Below are positions 21,363 to 30,877 of a DNA stretch of 64,000 bases, in pieces. The first letter of the stretch is position 1. Every line of letters begins with the position of its first letter. The notes under the pieces were generated by a model, which had not been told where the DNA came from, searched no databases, and worked only from the letters and a program-made list of their open reading frames with translations. The DNA comes from Lachnospiraceae bacterium (GTDB lineage Bacteria > Bacillota > Clostridia > Lachnospirales > Lachnospiraceae): positions 21,298 through 85,297 of the forward strand of contig JAEEXY010000005.1 of NCBI GenBank assembly GCA_016288005.1, given 5' to 3'. The position numbers and the translations under genes were made by a program.

Positions 21363-22409
21363 TTAGTGCCCGATCACGGTGTTCCCGGCATCTTTATAGT
21401 TTCCCGAAGGGGTGAAATCATCGGCGATGCCGGCGGTTATATATATCCGCCCGTCTTCGTCGATAAACAGCGCGTCGAAGTCGCCGGCAGAGGCGCAGAA
21501 ATCGAACGCTCTGTCTTTTCCCATTACGAAAAGGGCGGTGGAGAGGGCATCGCACAGAACTCCTTTGTCGCCGACGACGGTGACCGAGACGAACCCGCCC
21601 GCAGCGGGAGAGCCGGTCGACGGATCTATGATGTGATGGTAGCGCACTCCGTTTTCCTCAAAAAAGCGCTGATAAGAGCCGGAGGTGATGACGCATTTAT
21701 CCCGGACACTCAAGGCTCCCGCGTATTCGCCGCCGAAAGGGTCTGCGATACCGACACGCCAGGGGCTGCCGTCGGGCTTACTCCCGAGTGTCTGAACATT
21801 GCCGCCCAGGCTTACGATCGCGCTCGTGATGCCGTTTGCCCTGAAATGTCCGATCAGGCGGTCGCCGGTATAGCCCTTGGCTACCGAGCCCAGATCGACC
21901 ATCGAATCATCGGGGATCGCAACGGTACTGCTGTTTATCTGCAATTTCTTATAGTCTGCGGTTTCGAGAAGTTTTTGCAGCTCATCGGCGGAAGGAATGC
22001 GATACTCGCCGGTCGTAAAACCCCACGCCTTTACGATGGGGTAGACCGTGATGTCGAGAGCTCCGTCCGTTCGCTCGCATATATCTTTTGCAAAGCCGAT
22101 CAGCTCGAGCGTGTCTTCGCTCACATCGGCCTGTTTGTCTCTGTTTAATCTGTATATCTCACTGTTCTCATCGGTCACGGAGAGCTTATGCTCAAGACCG
22201 GTAATGATATCTTCGGCACTTTTTAAGACGGCGGGATCCCCGTAAACAGTCAGTTCCATGACCGTGTCCATTGCAAATAATTCCGCAGTCTGTTTTTGGC
22301 TGCCGGAAGCGCTGCCTGCACCGGAAAAAGCTGAACAACCGCAAAGAATCGCAAAAAACGCCGCCACGCAAAGAAGCGGGATTCTTCTTAAGTGACGGCA
22401 ATTTATCAT
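21363..22409 (-). CDS. apbE: FAD:protein FMN transferase, lipoprotein
   Basis: Lipobox AILCGC; AMDTVMELTVYG; DLGSVAKGYTGDRL; RVGIADPF. Confidence 0.9.
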   Translation of the reverse strand: MINCRHLRRIPLLCVAAFFAILCGCSAFSGAGSASGSQKQTAELFAMDTVMELTVYGDPAVLKSAEDIITGLEHKLSVTDENSEIYRLNRDKQADVSEDTLELIGFAKDICERTDGALDITVYPIVKAWGFTTGEYRIPSADELQKLLETADYKKLQINSSTVAIPDDSMVDLGSVAKGYTGDRLIGHFRANGITSAIVSLGGNVQTLGSKPDGSPWRVGIADPFGGEYAGALSVRDKCVITSGSYQRFFEENGVRYHHIIDPSTGSPAAGGFVSVTVVGDKGVLCDALSTALFVMGKDRAFDFCASAGDFDALFIDEDGRIYITAGIADDFTPSGNYKDAGNTVIGH

Positions 22410-22677
22410 GATGAGCTCTCCTCCAGATCGTCTTTTCGGCAGTTCAGCAAAATCTGTCGGCTTTCCGATATGAGACTGCCTTTCCTTTCGATTATACCCC
22501 TGTTGTTCGGATGAGTACAAGCCCAAATGGGAGAAAGGGGGATCGGAAGACCCATGGCCATCCCGTGGCGGGCTCCGGGGATCGTATCGTCAGTCGGTGA
22601 CGGGCTTTATCGCGGCCTCAATAGCTGCACTACACCGATAGAATGATAAAGATTTATTGAGATACGATAAATTTATA

Positions 22678-22705
22678 TTGACATTTGAGAGAGCGTGTGT
22701 ATAAT
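22678..22705 (+). promoter_or_regulatory. SigA-like promoter for DUF2975 operon
   Basis: TTGACA-N16-TATAAT, flanked by TACGATA (22663) and TATCGTA (22709). Confidence 0.6.
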
Positions 22706-22764
22706 CGATATCGTACAGGGCATCGGAAGGGTGTCCGAAACCGGATCCGGGGAGGAAGCTTCAT

Positions 22765-23277
22765 ATGAACAGACAAAACAAAAAGCGTCAAAAGGAGACC
22801 ACGCAGGCAGGCATAGCCATGAGACTCAAGCTGCTCACGATAGGTGCCGCGATCGTCGGAGCCTTATTTTTCGGCGTCTGCGGGGTTAGTATAATCAGGA
22901 ATGAACATTTGCTAGAGGAGCACGGCATAACGGATATGCCGGTGCTGTTGCTGCTGGGTATCACTGCCGTTTTCTGTTATGCGGCACTGTGGCAGTTCTG
23001 GAAAGTGTGCTGCGCGATAGGGAACGATAACTCATTCTCTAATGAAAACTATGTCGCGTTCAGGATCATGAGCGGCCTGTTCGCGATACTCGGCGTCATC
23101 TGGCTGCTCAGTATCGCGATATATTTCTTTATTGCGGAGAGTACGGACAATATGATCCTGTTCAGGATGTTTGAGTATTCGTTTGTCTGGTTCGCGGTGG
23201 GAGGCCTTACGGGTTCGCTGGCGAGGCTTATCGACAAAGCCCGCCGGATCCGTGAGGAAAACGATCTTACGATTTAA
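22765..23277 (+). CDS. DUF2975-like four-TM membrane protein
   Basis: Four hydrophobic segments; adjacent to YozG-type HTH gene, a common pairing. Confidence 0.65.
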   Translation: MNRQNKKRQKETTQAGIAMRLKLLTIGAAIVGALFFGVCGVSIIRNEHLLEEHGITDMPVLLLLGITAVFCYAALWQFWKVCCAIGNDNSFSNENYVAFRIMSGLFAILGVIWLLSIAIYFFIAESTDNMILFRMFEYSFVWFAVGGLTGSLARLIDKARRIREENDLTI

Positions 23278-23291
23278 GGAGGCGGTGCGTT

Positions 23292-23534
23292 ATGGCTATC
23301 ATCATCAATGTGGATGTAATGCTCGCCAAGCGTAAGATGAGCGTTACGGAGCTTGCGGAGCGTGTAGGGATCACCATGGCAAATATTTCGATATTGAAGA
23401 ACGGCAAGGCCAAGGCGATCAGGATCGACACTCTGGACAAGATCTGCCGTGCCCTGAACTGCCAGCCCGGAGATATCCTGGAGTTCGATCCGGATATCGC
23501 GGCTGTCGAGGCACTGGACGAGACCGAAAAATAA
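23292..23534 (+). CDS. Small XRE/Cro-type HTH regulator (YozG-like)
   Basis: IIINVDVMLAKRKMSVTELAERVGITMANISILKNGKAKAIRIDTLDKICRALNCQPGDILEF. Confidence 0.9.
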   Translation: MAIIINVDVMLAKRKMSVTELAERVGITMANISILKNGKAKAIRIDTLDKICRALNCQPGDILEFDPDIAAVEALDETEK

Positions 23535-23570
23535 TATGCAAAGGGTTGTGGGAGGTTTTTAAGAGAAAAC

Positions 23571-25229
23571 ATGGACGAGTATGATGTTAACAATATAACC
23601 GGAACGAGGAGTGAAGATATTTATACCGAGAGTGCTATGACGATGCCGACGGCAGCGCAGTCCGCGGCAGAGCAGTCTGTATCGGCTCAGCCCTCAGCGG
23701 AAACGGCTCAGGCAGGCCCGGCCGCGGCGGATGCCGAGCGCCAGCTTGAGCTCAACAGATCCTGGAATTTCAGGCTTCTGGCGCTGCCCTGCGCGATATA
23801 CGCGCTGGTCTTCACATTCTGCATGTTTAAGAACTGGTCGGGAGTGCTCACTCCCGTATGGATCGGATCGCTGGTATTTCTGGTGGCGTATCTTACGCAA
23901 AAGACCGGAAAACAGCTTAAAAAAGGCAGCGTATTCATGATGACTGTCATGCTGATCATCAGCGTATCCTGTTTCTGCACGGCCAATGAGCTGGTGCTTT
24001 TCTCGAACTATGTGGCAGAGTTCCTGCTCCTCATGACACTGCTGCTGCATAATTACGCCGACGATTCGAAATGGGATCTGGCGCAGCTGTTCGGAGAGAT
24101 AGTTATTGTATCCGCAGGCTCGATCACTAAAGTTATCACGCCTTTTTCAGACGGGGGATCGTATTTCAGCCTCAGTGATAAGGAAAAGAAGAGCAAGGCA
24201 GGCCCTATTCTGGCGGGTATCCTTATCGCGATACCCACATGCATAGTCCTCGGGCTCATCCTGGCGTCCGCGGATGCGGTATTCGAGAATATCTTCGCGA
24301 GGTTATTCGTAGAGATAATTCAGTGGCAGAACATCCTCGGCATATTGTTCATGCTGGCTTTCGGCTTCATCTCCGCATATTGCGGTATGAGGCATGTAAG
24401 GGATGAGGCTCCGCTGATCACCGTTAAGGAGCCCAAGAGAGCCGAGCCTGTGGCGGCGATCACGGTCACTTCGGTGGTGGCGCTGCTTTATCTGGTATTC
24501 TCCGCGGTGCAGATCCTGTACCTGTTCATCGGCGGGTTTGAGCTTCCCGAGGGCATCTCTTACGCGGAATACGCGCGCAGGGGCTTCTTCCAGCTGCTCA
24601 TCGTGAGCGTCCTGAACCTCGCGGTGGTGCTCATCCTCAAAAAGCGCATCGAAAAGAGCAGGGTACTCAACGCGATACTGCTGGTGATCTGCTTCTGCAC
24701 CTACGTTATGATCGCTTCGAGCGCGATCAGGATGATCATGTATATTCAGGTATACAATCTTACGATGTACAGGATATCCGTGCTGTTCGCGCTGCTGACG
24801 CTGGCGGTGCTGCTGATCGGAGTGATAATACTGGTACTTAAGGACGATTTCTCGTTCAGACGCTTCTGCGTTATCGCGGTGAGCATAGTGTATATCCCGT
24901 TTGCTTTCCTTAACGCCGATGCCAGGATCGCGAGATTCAATCTGGCAAACGATAATGTTATCAAAGGCGCGGTATCGACGCGCAGCCAATACGGCTACGA
25001 TTATTACTATATCAGCAGCCTTTCGACCGATGCGGCACCTGCCATCCTCGAATACTTCGAAAACTCGGGCATACCCGAGAACGAGATGGTCGACACGGAC
25101 TGGTATATCGAGTATTGCAGGAACAACGGGATCGACGGAAACTCTGTCGGGATCAGGACGTTTAATGTCTCTGAATATCGCGCAAACAGGATTCTCGCGA
25201 TACCGGAAGAAGAGGATCCGTTCACCTGA
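23571..25229 (+). CDS. DUF4173/DUF4153-like polytopic membrane protein
   Basis: About 10 TM segments; Glu/Ala-rich cytosolic N-terminus; soluble C-terminus. Confidence 0.65.
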   Translation: MDEYDVNNITGTRSEDIYTESAMTMPTAAQSAAEQSVSAQPSAETAQAGPAAADAERQLELNRSWNFRLLALPCAIYALVFTFCMFKNWSGVLTPVWIGSLVFLVAYLTQKTGKQLKKGSVFMMTVMLIISVSCFCTANELVLFSNYVAEFLLLMTLLLHNYADDSKWDLAQLFGEIVIVSAGSITKVITPFSDGGSYFSLSDKEKKSKAGPILAGILIAIPTCIVLGLILASADAVFENIFARLFVEIIQWQNILGILFMLAFGFISAYCGMRHVRDEAPLITVKEPKRAEPVAAITVTSVVALLYLVFSAVQILYLFIGGFELPEGISYAEYARRGFFQLLIVSVLNLAVVLILKKRIEKSRVLNAILLVICFCTYVMIASSAIRMIMYIQVYNLTMYRISVLFALLTLAVLLIGVIILVLKDDFSFRRFCVIAVSIVYIPFAFLNADARIARFNLANDNVIKGAVSTRSQYGYDYYYISSLSTDAAPAILEYFENSGIPENEMVDTDWYIEYCRNNGIDGNSVGIRTFNVSEYRANRILAIPEEEDPFT

Positions 25230-25426
25230 AAAAACGACATTTATTCTATCGCTGTAAGACTTAGAAAAAGCACCGTTCTACAAATTGCGCATTACGTGAA
25301 TTTTTACACATGTAAAATTCACAAAAAATATAAAAAAGGGGTATACGAATTCTTAAAGTATGATATAATTATCCTTGGAGGGTTCTGCAGGGGAGTGCGG
25401 AAACCCTCAGAGGGGTGTAACTGCAT

Positions 25427-27334
25427 ATGGCTGCTTTTAACTATTCGTATGACCTGATCGCGATCCTGCTGGCTGCGATCCTGCTTGGCATGTATTTGCT
25501 GCAGCGTCCGTATCCGACCAATTCGGGTTCGATCTATCTGTATCTGCTATGTATCACGATGCTGCTCGGGATATCGGATCTGTTCGCGCTGAGTGTTATC
25601 TGGTACCATCCGGACAGCGCTCTGTGGCTGAAGTATCTGGTACAGATCCCGTGCCTTCTGTGCTATATCTCACTTAACTGCGGATACTATTATTATATTC
25701 TGTTCATTGCGAAAGGAGAGTATTGCGGACTGTTCAACAAACTGTTCGGCATTACCCTCTGGGTCATCACATCCGCATTTATCATCACCACACCGTTCAC
25801 TCATTTCATTGAGGACCTCTCCGTTCCGGGTGAGGTTATCATGGGTCCCTTCTTCTTCTGGATGTTCGCGGTCAACGGACTGCTGCTCATCGCGGACATA
25901 GCGATCACACTGTCGTTTCGGAAGTACCTCAGCAGGCTTCAGGTAGGTGCTGCGTTCACGGGTATCGTTCTGATATTTGCCGGCGCGTACGTACAGTATA
26001 ATATGCCCACGGAGCATGTTATCACCGTAGCGGCAGCCATAGTTGCGGTTGTGGCATATGCGGCGATGGAGGATCCTTCGAACTATCTGTTCAACAATTC
26101 CAAGTGCTATAACGACAAGGCATTTTACATAGCCGTCGGAAAGAGCATCAACAGCAAGCGCGACAGGATCATCATCTTCAGGATAGAGGGATATGAATAT
26201 GTCAGCCACATGCTTGACGAGGTCCACATCAAAAAGCTCGGAGATGAGCTCAGCACCTTCTTCCGCAAGATATACGGCAGGTATTCGACATTCTGCCTCA
26301 GCAACGACATCTACGCGTCGATCGTTTCCAATGAATGGACGGACGCGGCATCGGAGGCCATCTCGTCATTCGGCGGCTACTTAAGCGTCGACGATACAAA
26401 GGTCGCAGCATCCTTAAAGGTAACCGAGCTTAATCCCGCGCATTTCAGTTCGTCGTCGGACGTTCGCCACATCGTCGAGACTGTCATCCAGCAGCACCTC
26501 GAGGGCGACGGACAGCGCGTCAACGAGATGACGAAGGAGTCCCTTGAGATGAGGGACAACGAGCAGAGGATACTGCAGTGCGTACGTCATGCGATCAAGA
26601 CCGACGGCTTCGAGATATGGTACCAGCCGATCTATGAGGACCGCTCGGGCAAGTTCGTTTCGGCGGAGGCGCTGATCCGTCTCAGAGACAATCTCAACGG
26701 CAACGGCGGCTTCATCCCGCCTTCGGTATTCATTCCTTTGGCTGAGCGCAACGGTCTCATCGTACAGATAGGAGAGATCGTATTCGAGAGCGTCTGCAAG
26801 TTCTACACCGAGAGCAAGCTCGAAAAGCTCGGCGTGGAGTATATAGAGGTCAATCTTTCGCCGGTACAGTGCGTGCAGCAGGATCTGACCCTGCGCCTGC
26901 AGAATATCATGCGCAGATACGGCATAAGCCCCGAGCATATCAATCTCGAGATCACCGAGACCGCGCAGAGCCGCGACAAGCACGTTATGCAGCGCAACAT
27001 CAGGACGCTGCTCAACCGCGGCGTGACATTCTCGCTCGACGATTTCGGTACGGGCTTCTCAAATATCGATAACCTCGCGAGTCTTCCGGTCAGCCTCATC
27101 AAGTTCGACAAATCGCTGATCGACAACGCCATCGCCGATGAGAATTCCAGGATAATCCTCGGCAGTCTCCTAAAGATGCTCAAGTGCCTCAAGTACAAAT
27201 GCGTGGCGGAGGGCGTCGAAAACGAAGAAACGCTCGCGATGGTCCGCGAGATGGGCTGCGACTATTTCCAGGGCTATCTGTTCTCGCGTCCCGTACCCAG
27301 TCCGGAGTACATCCAGTTCCTTAAAAAGAACTGA
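25427..27334 (+). CDS. Membrane-bound EAL-domain c-di-GMP phosphodiesterase with degenerate GGDEF-like region
   Basis: N-terminal 7-TM; EALIRL, NLSPVQC, EITETAQS, DDFGTGFSN, KFDKSLI, EGVENEE, QGYLFSRP all present; no GGDEF motif in the middle. Confidence 0.88.
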   Translation: MAAFNYSYDLIAILLAAILLGMYLLQRPYPTNSGSIYLYLLCITMLLGISDLFALSVIWYHPDSALWLKYLVQIPCLLCYISLNCGYYYYILFIAKGEYCGLFNKLFGITLWVITSAFIITTPFTHFIEDLSVPGEVIMGPFFFWMFAVNGLLLIADIAITLSFRKYLSRLQVGAAFTGIVLIFAGAYVQYNMPTEHVITVAAAIVAVVAYAAMEDPSNYLFNNSKCYNDKAFYIAVGKSINSKRDRIIIFRIEGYEYVSHMLDEVHIKKLGDELSTFFRKIYGRYSTFCLSNDIYASIVSNEWTDAASEAISSFGGYLSVDDTKVAASLKVTELNPAHFSSSSDVRHIVETVIQQHLEGDGQRVNEMTKESLEMRDNEQRILQCVRHAIKTDGFEIWYQPIYEDRSGKFVSAEALIRLRDNLNGNGGFIPPSVFIPLAERNGLIVQIGEIVFESVCKFYTESKLEKLGVEYIEVNLSPVQCVQQDLTLRLQNIMRRYGISPEHINLEITETAQSRDKHVMQRNIRTLLNRGVTFSLDDFGTGFSNIDNLASLPVSLIKFDKSLIDNAIADENSRIILGSLLKMLKCLKYKCVAEGVENEETLAMVREMGCDYFQGYLFSRPVPSPEYIQFLKKN

Positions 27335-27417
27335 ACTTTTGCTTGACGAAAAAATCATCCGGCTTTAAAATGTATTTCACGCAGTTTTTTCAGCATCAAA
27401 AAAACCGCGTAAGGCAG

Positions 27418-27460
27418 AAAGAGACATGTTTCGCATACACTCATGTCTCTTTTTGTTTTG
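27418..27460 (+). terminator. Rho-independent terminator after EAL gene
   Basis: agagacatg...catgtctctttttgtttt. Confidence 0.7.
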
Positions 27461-27554
27461 CGGGAAGTCAGCTTTGCTTGCGAGATGCCGTAAGGTGTGC
27501 TACGATAACTATGATTGGGGCAATCTGAAAATCTTCCTTGCGGAGGTGATCATA

Positions 27555-28523
27555 TTGAATATACGTGAATTATTCGACAACAATATAAGACTGCTGGGCT
27601 TCGTCGAGAAGGCGATCCTGCTGTTCAGGCGCGGACGTTACGACGAGGCGCTCGGGATGGTGGCGGACAGCGCAGAGGGCATCAATAAGGTGTGCGATGC
27701 GGTGCTGGCCGACAGGAGCTTTTTTAAGAGCATTCCGTCCGATTTCGTCGGTGAGATGCTCGAGGCTGTGATCGCGGCTAAAAAGAACAGGGATTACGTG
27801 CTGCTCGCGGATCTGTACGAGATGCAGCTTTCCGCGTTCGTATGCAATGTGCAGGAGCTGATCATGACGGCTGAGGACCTCTACGGCTTTGACGTGAGCA
27901 CCTACAACCGCAGGATCCGCATGATGGAGCAGAAGCTCACCGCAGGCATGGACGGGCTGGCTCAGAATCCGGACGATGAGGACGAACGCGAGAGGATGCG
28001 CGTCAACAGGAACGCCGAGCTCGAATCGCCGCTCTCTCCCGAGGAACTGCTCGAACGCGGCTACAGCGTGGAGTTTTCGTCGAGCGGACTGATGACCGTC
28101 AGGGTACCCTCGGCTACGGGTGCGCCGATCTATCTGCATACCAACGGCAATATACTTCGTGAGAGCTTTCTGCTCGCCGATGATTTCAGGGCGGAGGGCA
28201 TAGACAGCTACATAGTTTTCGGACTGGGCATGGGCTACCATATCGAAGAGCTGCTCGAGCGCGACAGGTTCGCGAAGGTCACCGTCTTTGAGAGCGATAT
28301 CAACATACTTAAGCTTTATGCGGCGTTCACCGACGGAACGCTTCTGGAGAACCGCAGGTTCGGCCTTGTATACGATCCGGACAGGACGCTGATCGAACAG
28401 CGGCTTTCGAATCTCGGACCAAACGAAAAGGGCTGCGTGCATTATCCTTCGATGAGACGCGCGGCATCGGGTAAGCGGCTCACCGAACTCGCGCCGTTCG
28501 CCGATATTGTTGAGAGGTGCTGA
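27555..28523 (+). CDS. Protein resembling the N-terminal part of DUF115/motility-accessory-factor proteins
   Basis: YIVFGLGMGYHIEELLERDRFAKVTVFESDINILKLY; TTG start at 27555 with cggaggtgat RBS. Confidence 0.5.
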   Translation: MNIRELFDNNIRLLGFVEKAILLFRRGRYDEALGMVADSAEGINKVCDAVLADRSFFKSIPSDFVGEMLEAVIAAKKNRDYVLLADLYEMQLSAFVCNVQELIMTAEDLYGFDVSTYNRRIRMMEQKLTAGMDGLAQNPDDEDERERMRVNRNAELESPLSPEELLERGYSVEFSSSGLMTVRVPSATGAPIYLHTNGNILRESFLLADDFRAEGIDSYIVFGLGMGYHIEELLERDRFAKVTVFESDINILKLYAAFTDGTLLENRRFGLVYDPDRTLIEQRLSNLGPNEKGCVHYPSMRRAASGKRLTELAPFADIVERC

Positions 28524-28975
28524 GATTGAGCGGATTTATGACACTGATCGTCTCCCTGCTGGGATTTGCGGGGGATGAGATTTCAAAAGAATGGGCCCGC
28601 AGGAACCTGGCGGGCAAAGACAAGTCACTGGCCAGCGGCAGGGTAAAACTCATGCTGCGCGAGAACAGGGGCTTTGCGATGAACAGGCTCGAATCGAACC
28701 GCAAGGCGGTGGTCACGGTTTCGGCCGCGGTGTTCGCGGTGCTGCTCGTATTTTACATCCCGGTCGTATTCGATTCGGGGTACCGCGCCGTGCGTCCCGG
28801 CTTTTCGCTGCTGTTCGCGGGAGCCGCGGGCAATGTTTACGACAGGCTCGTAAAAGGCAGAGTGACGGATTTTATCAATGTTTCATTCTTTAATAAAATA
28901 GTATTCAATATTGCGGATGTACTGATCGTGGTCGGAGGACTGATGGCGGTCATCGGCGAAGCCGCAGCTAAATAG
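28517..28975 (+). CDS. Divergent signal peptidase II (LspA-like)
   Basis: GAAGNVYDRLVKGRVTDFINV...FNIADVLIVVGG with both catalytic Asp; start GTG 28517 or TTG 28526. Confidence 0.75.
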   Translation: MLRLSGFMTLIVSLLGFAGDEISKEWARRNLAGKDKSLASGRVKLMLRENRGFAMNRLESNRKAVVTVSAAVFAVLLVFYIPVVFDSGYRAVRPGFSLLFAGAAGNVYDRLVKGRVTDFINVSFFNKIVFNIADVLIVVGGLMAVIGEAAAK

Positions 28976-28987
28976 GAGGAAATTGAC

Positions 28988-29926
28988 ATGTTGAACGGCG
29001 ATATCAGTACTGTTCCGCTTACGAATCTCATCGAAAAGATGAATCTGGAGAATCTGACTCCGGATGTGGACATCAATAAGATCGAGCTTACCATGCCCGA
29101 TATCAACAGACCCGCGCTTCAGCTGGCGGGCTTCATGAAGGATTTCGACCGTCACCGTATCCAGATCATAGGAAACGTTGAGCATTCCTATCTGAGGGCG
29201 CAGGAAGACGGTATCGAGAGGATGAAGGAGTTCTTAAAGACCGGTATCCCCTGCGTGGTCTTCTGCCGCAACATCGAGGTGGAGGATGAGATCATAGCGG
29301 CGGCGACCGAGGCACAGGTTGCGCTCCTTCGTACTTCCAAGACCACTTCGTCCTTCATGGCCGAGGTCATCAGATGGATGAACGTTCAGTTGGCACCTGC
29401 CATGACCATCCACGGAGTGCTCGTCGACGTATACGGCGAAGGACTGCTGATCACGGGTGAGAGCGGCATCGGTAAGTCGGAGGCTGCGCTCGAGCTGATC
29501 AAGAGAGGCCACCGTCTCGTAAGCGACGACGTCGTTGAGATCAGAAAGGTCAGCGACGATACGCTGATCGGCATGAGCCCCGAGATGACCAGGCATTTCA
29601 TAGAGCTGCGCGGTATCGGCATCATCGACGTTAAGACGCTGTTCGGTATTGAAAGCGTTAAGAATACCCAGCAGATCGACCTCGTCATCAATCTCGAGGA
29701 GTGGGACAGGGACCGCGAGTACGACAGGATGGGTCTTGAAGAGCATTACGTAAATTATCTGGGCAACAACATCGTATGCCACAACATCCCGATCCGTCCC
29801 GGACGTAACCTCGCGATCATCTGCGAGTCCGCGGCGGTCAACTGCAGACAGAAGAAGATGGGCTACAATGCGGCAAAAGCGCTCTACGACAGGGCGATGG
29901 CAAATATAAACAAAACACAGGAATAA
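28988..29926 (+). CDS. hprK: HPr kinase/phosphorylase
   Basis: GVLVDVYGEGLLITGESGIGKSEAALELIKRGHRLVSDDVVEI; LRGIGIIDVKTLFG. Confidence 0.95.
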   Translation: MLNGDISTVPLTNLIEKMNLENLTPDVDINKIELTMPDINRPALQLAGFMKDFDRHRIQIIGNVEHSYLRAQEDGIERMKEFLKTGIPCVVFCRNIEVEDEIIAAATEAQVALLRTSKTTSSFMAEVIRWMNVQLAPAMTIHGVLVDVYGEGLLITGESGIGKSEAALELIKRGHRLVSDDVVEIRKVSDDTLIGMSPEMTRHFIELRGIGIIDVKTLFGIESVKNTQQIDLVINLEEWDRDREYDRMGLEEHYVNYLGNNIVCHNIPIRPGRNLAIICESAAVNCRQKKMGYNAAKALYDRAMANINKTQE

Positions 29927-29943
29927 TAATCGGGAGGATCATC

Positions 29944-30876
29944 ATGAAATACTGTTTTGGTGTGGACATAGGCGGAACTACGGTTAAGCTGGGACTTTTT
30001 ACCGAGGACGGAAGCATCCTTGAGAAATGGGAGATCCCGTCGAGGACCGAGAATCACGGAGTTAACGTTCCGACGGATATCGCGGAGGCTATTCTTTCAA
30101 AGCTTTCGGAGAGAGGCATAGACAAGGCCGATGTGCTCGGTGTGGGACTCGGAGTACCCGGACCCATCACTCCCGACGGCACGGTCATGAAATGCGCAAA
30201 CCTTAAGTGGGATATCTTTAATGTCAATGAAAAGATGAGCAGCCTTACCGGACTTAAGTGCATCGCGGCGAACGACGCGAACGTCGCGGCTCTGGGCGAA
30301 CTCTGGAAGGGCGGCGCGCAGGGCTGCAGGAGCATCGTATTCATCACGCTCGGCACGGGAGTCGGCGGCGGCATCGTTATCGACGGCAAGATCGTTCACG
30401 GTATCCACGGCGGCGGAGGCGAGATCGGCCACATCGTGGTCAACCCCAACGAGACCGAGCTGTGCGGCTGCGGCTGCAGGGGTCATCTCGAGCAGTACGC
30501 TTCGGCTACCGGCGTTGTAAGACTTGTTAAAAAGGCTCTTGCCGAGACCGACGAGGCGAGCTCACTCCGCGGCAGCGAGAGCATTACCGCAAAGGATATA
30601 TTTGACGCGGCAAAGGCAGGCGACAAGCTTGCGGCGAAGGCTGTGGACACCATGTGCAGATATCTGGCACAGGCTCTTTCGGGCGTGGGCGCGACCGTTG
30701 ATCCCGAGGCTTATGTCATCGGCGGCGGTGTTGCGCGTGCGGGCAGCATTATCACCGATACGGTAAAGAGATATTTCGACGAGAACAACCTCAATGTTCT
30801 CCGCAACCGTGAGTTCAGACTCGCGACACTCGGCAACGACGCGGGCATGTACGGCGCTGCGTACCTTACGTTATAA
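29944..30876 (+). CDS. glcK: ROK-family glucokinase
   Basis: GVDIGGTTVKLGLF; ITLGTGVGGGIVIDGKIVHGIHGGGGEIGHIVV; CGCGCRGHLEQYAS. Confidence 0.92.
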   Translation: MKYCFGVDIGGTTVKLGLFTEDGSILEKWEIPSRTENHGVNVPTDIAEAILSKLSERGIDKADVLGVGLGVPGPITPDGTVMKCANLKWDIFNVNEKMSSLTGLKCIAANDANVAALGELWKGGAQGCRSIVFITLGTGVGGGIVIDGKIVHGIHGGGGEIGHIVVNPNETELCGCGCRGHLEQYASATGVVRLVKKALAETDEASSLRGSESITAKDIFDAAKAGDKLAAKAVDTMCRYLAQALSGVGATVDPEAYVIGGGVARAGSIITDTVKRYFDENNLNVLRNREFRLATLGNDAGMYGAAYLTL

Positions 30877-30877
30877 G

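Noticed and set aside
25296-25322. gtgaatttt...aaaattcac inverted repeat upstream of the EAL gene considered as terminator or c-di-GMP riboswitch
   Set aside because: Followed by A-rich rather than T-rich sequence, and no GEMM riboswitch core was recognisable.
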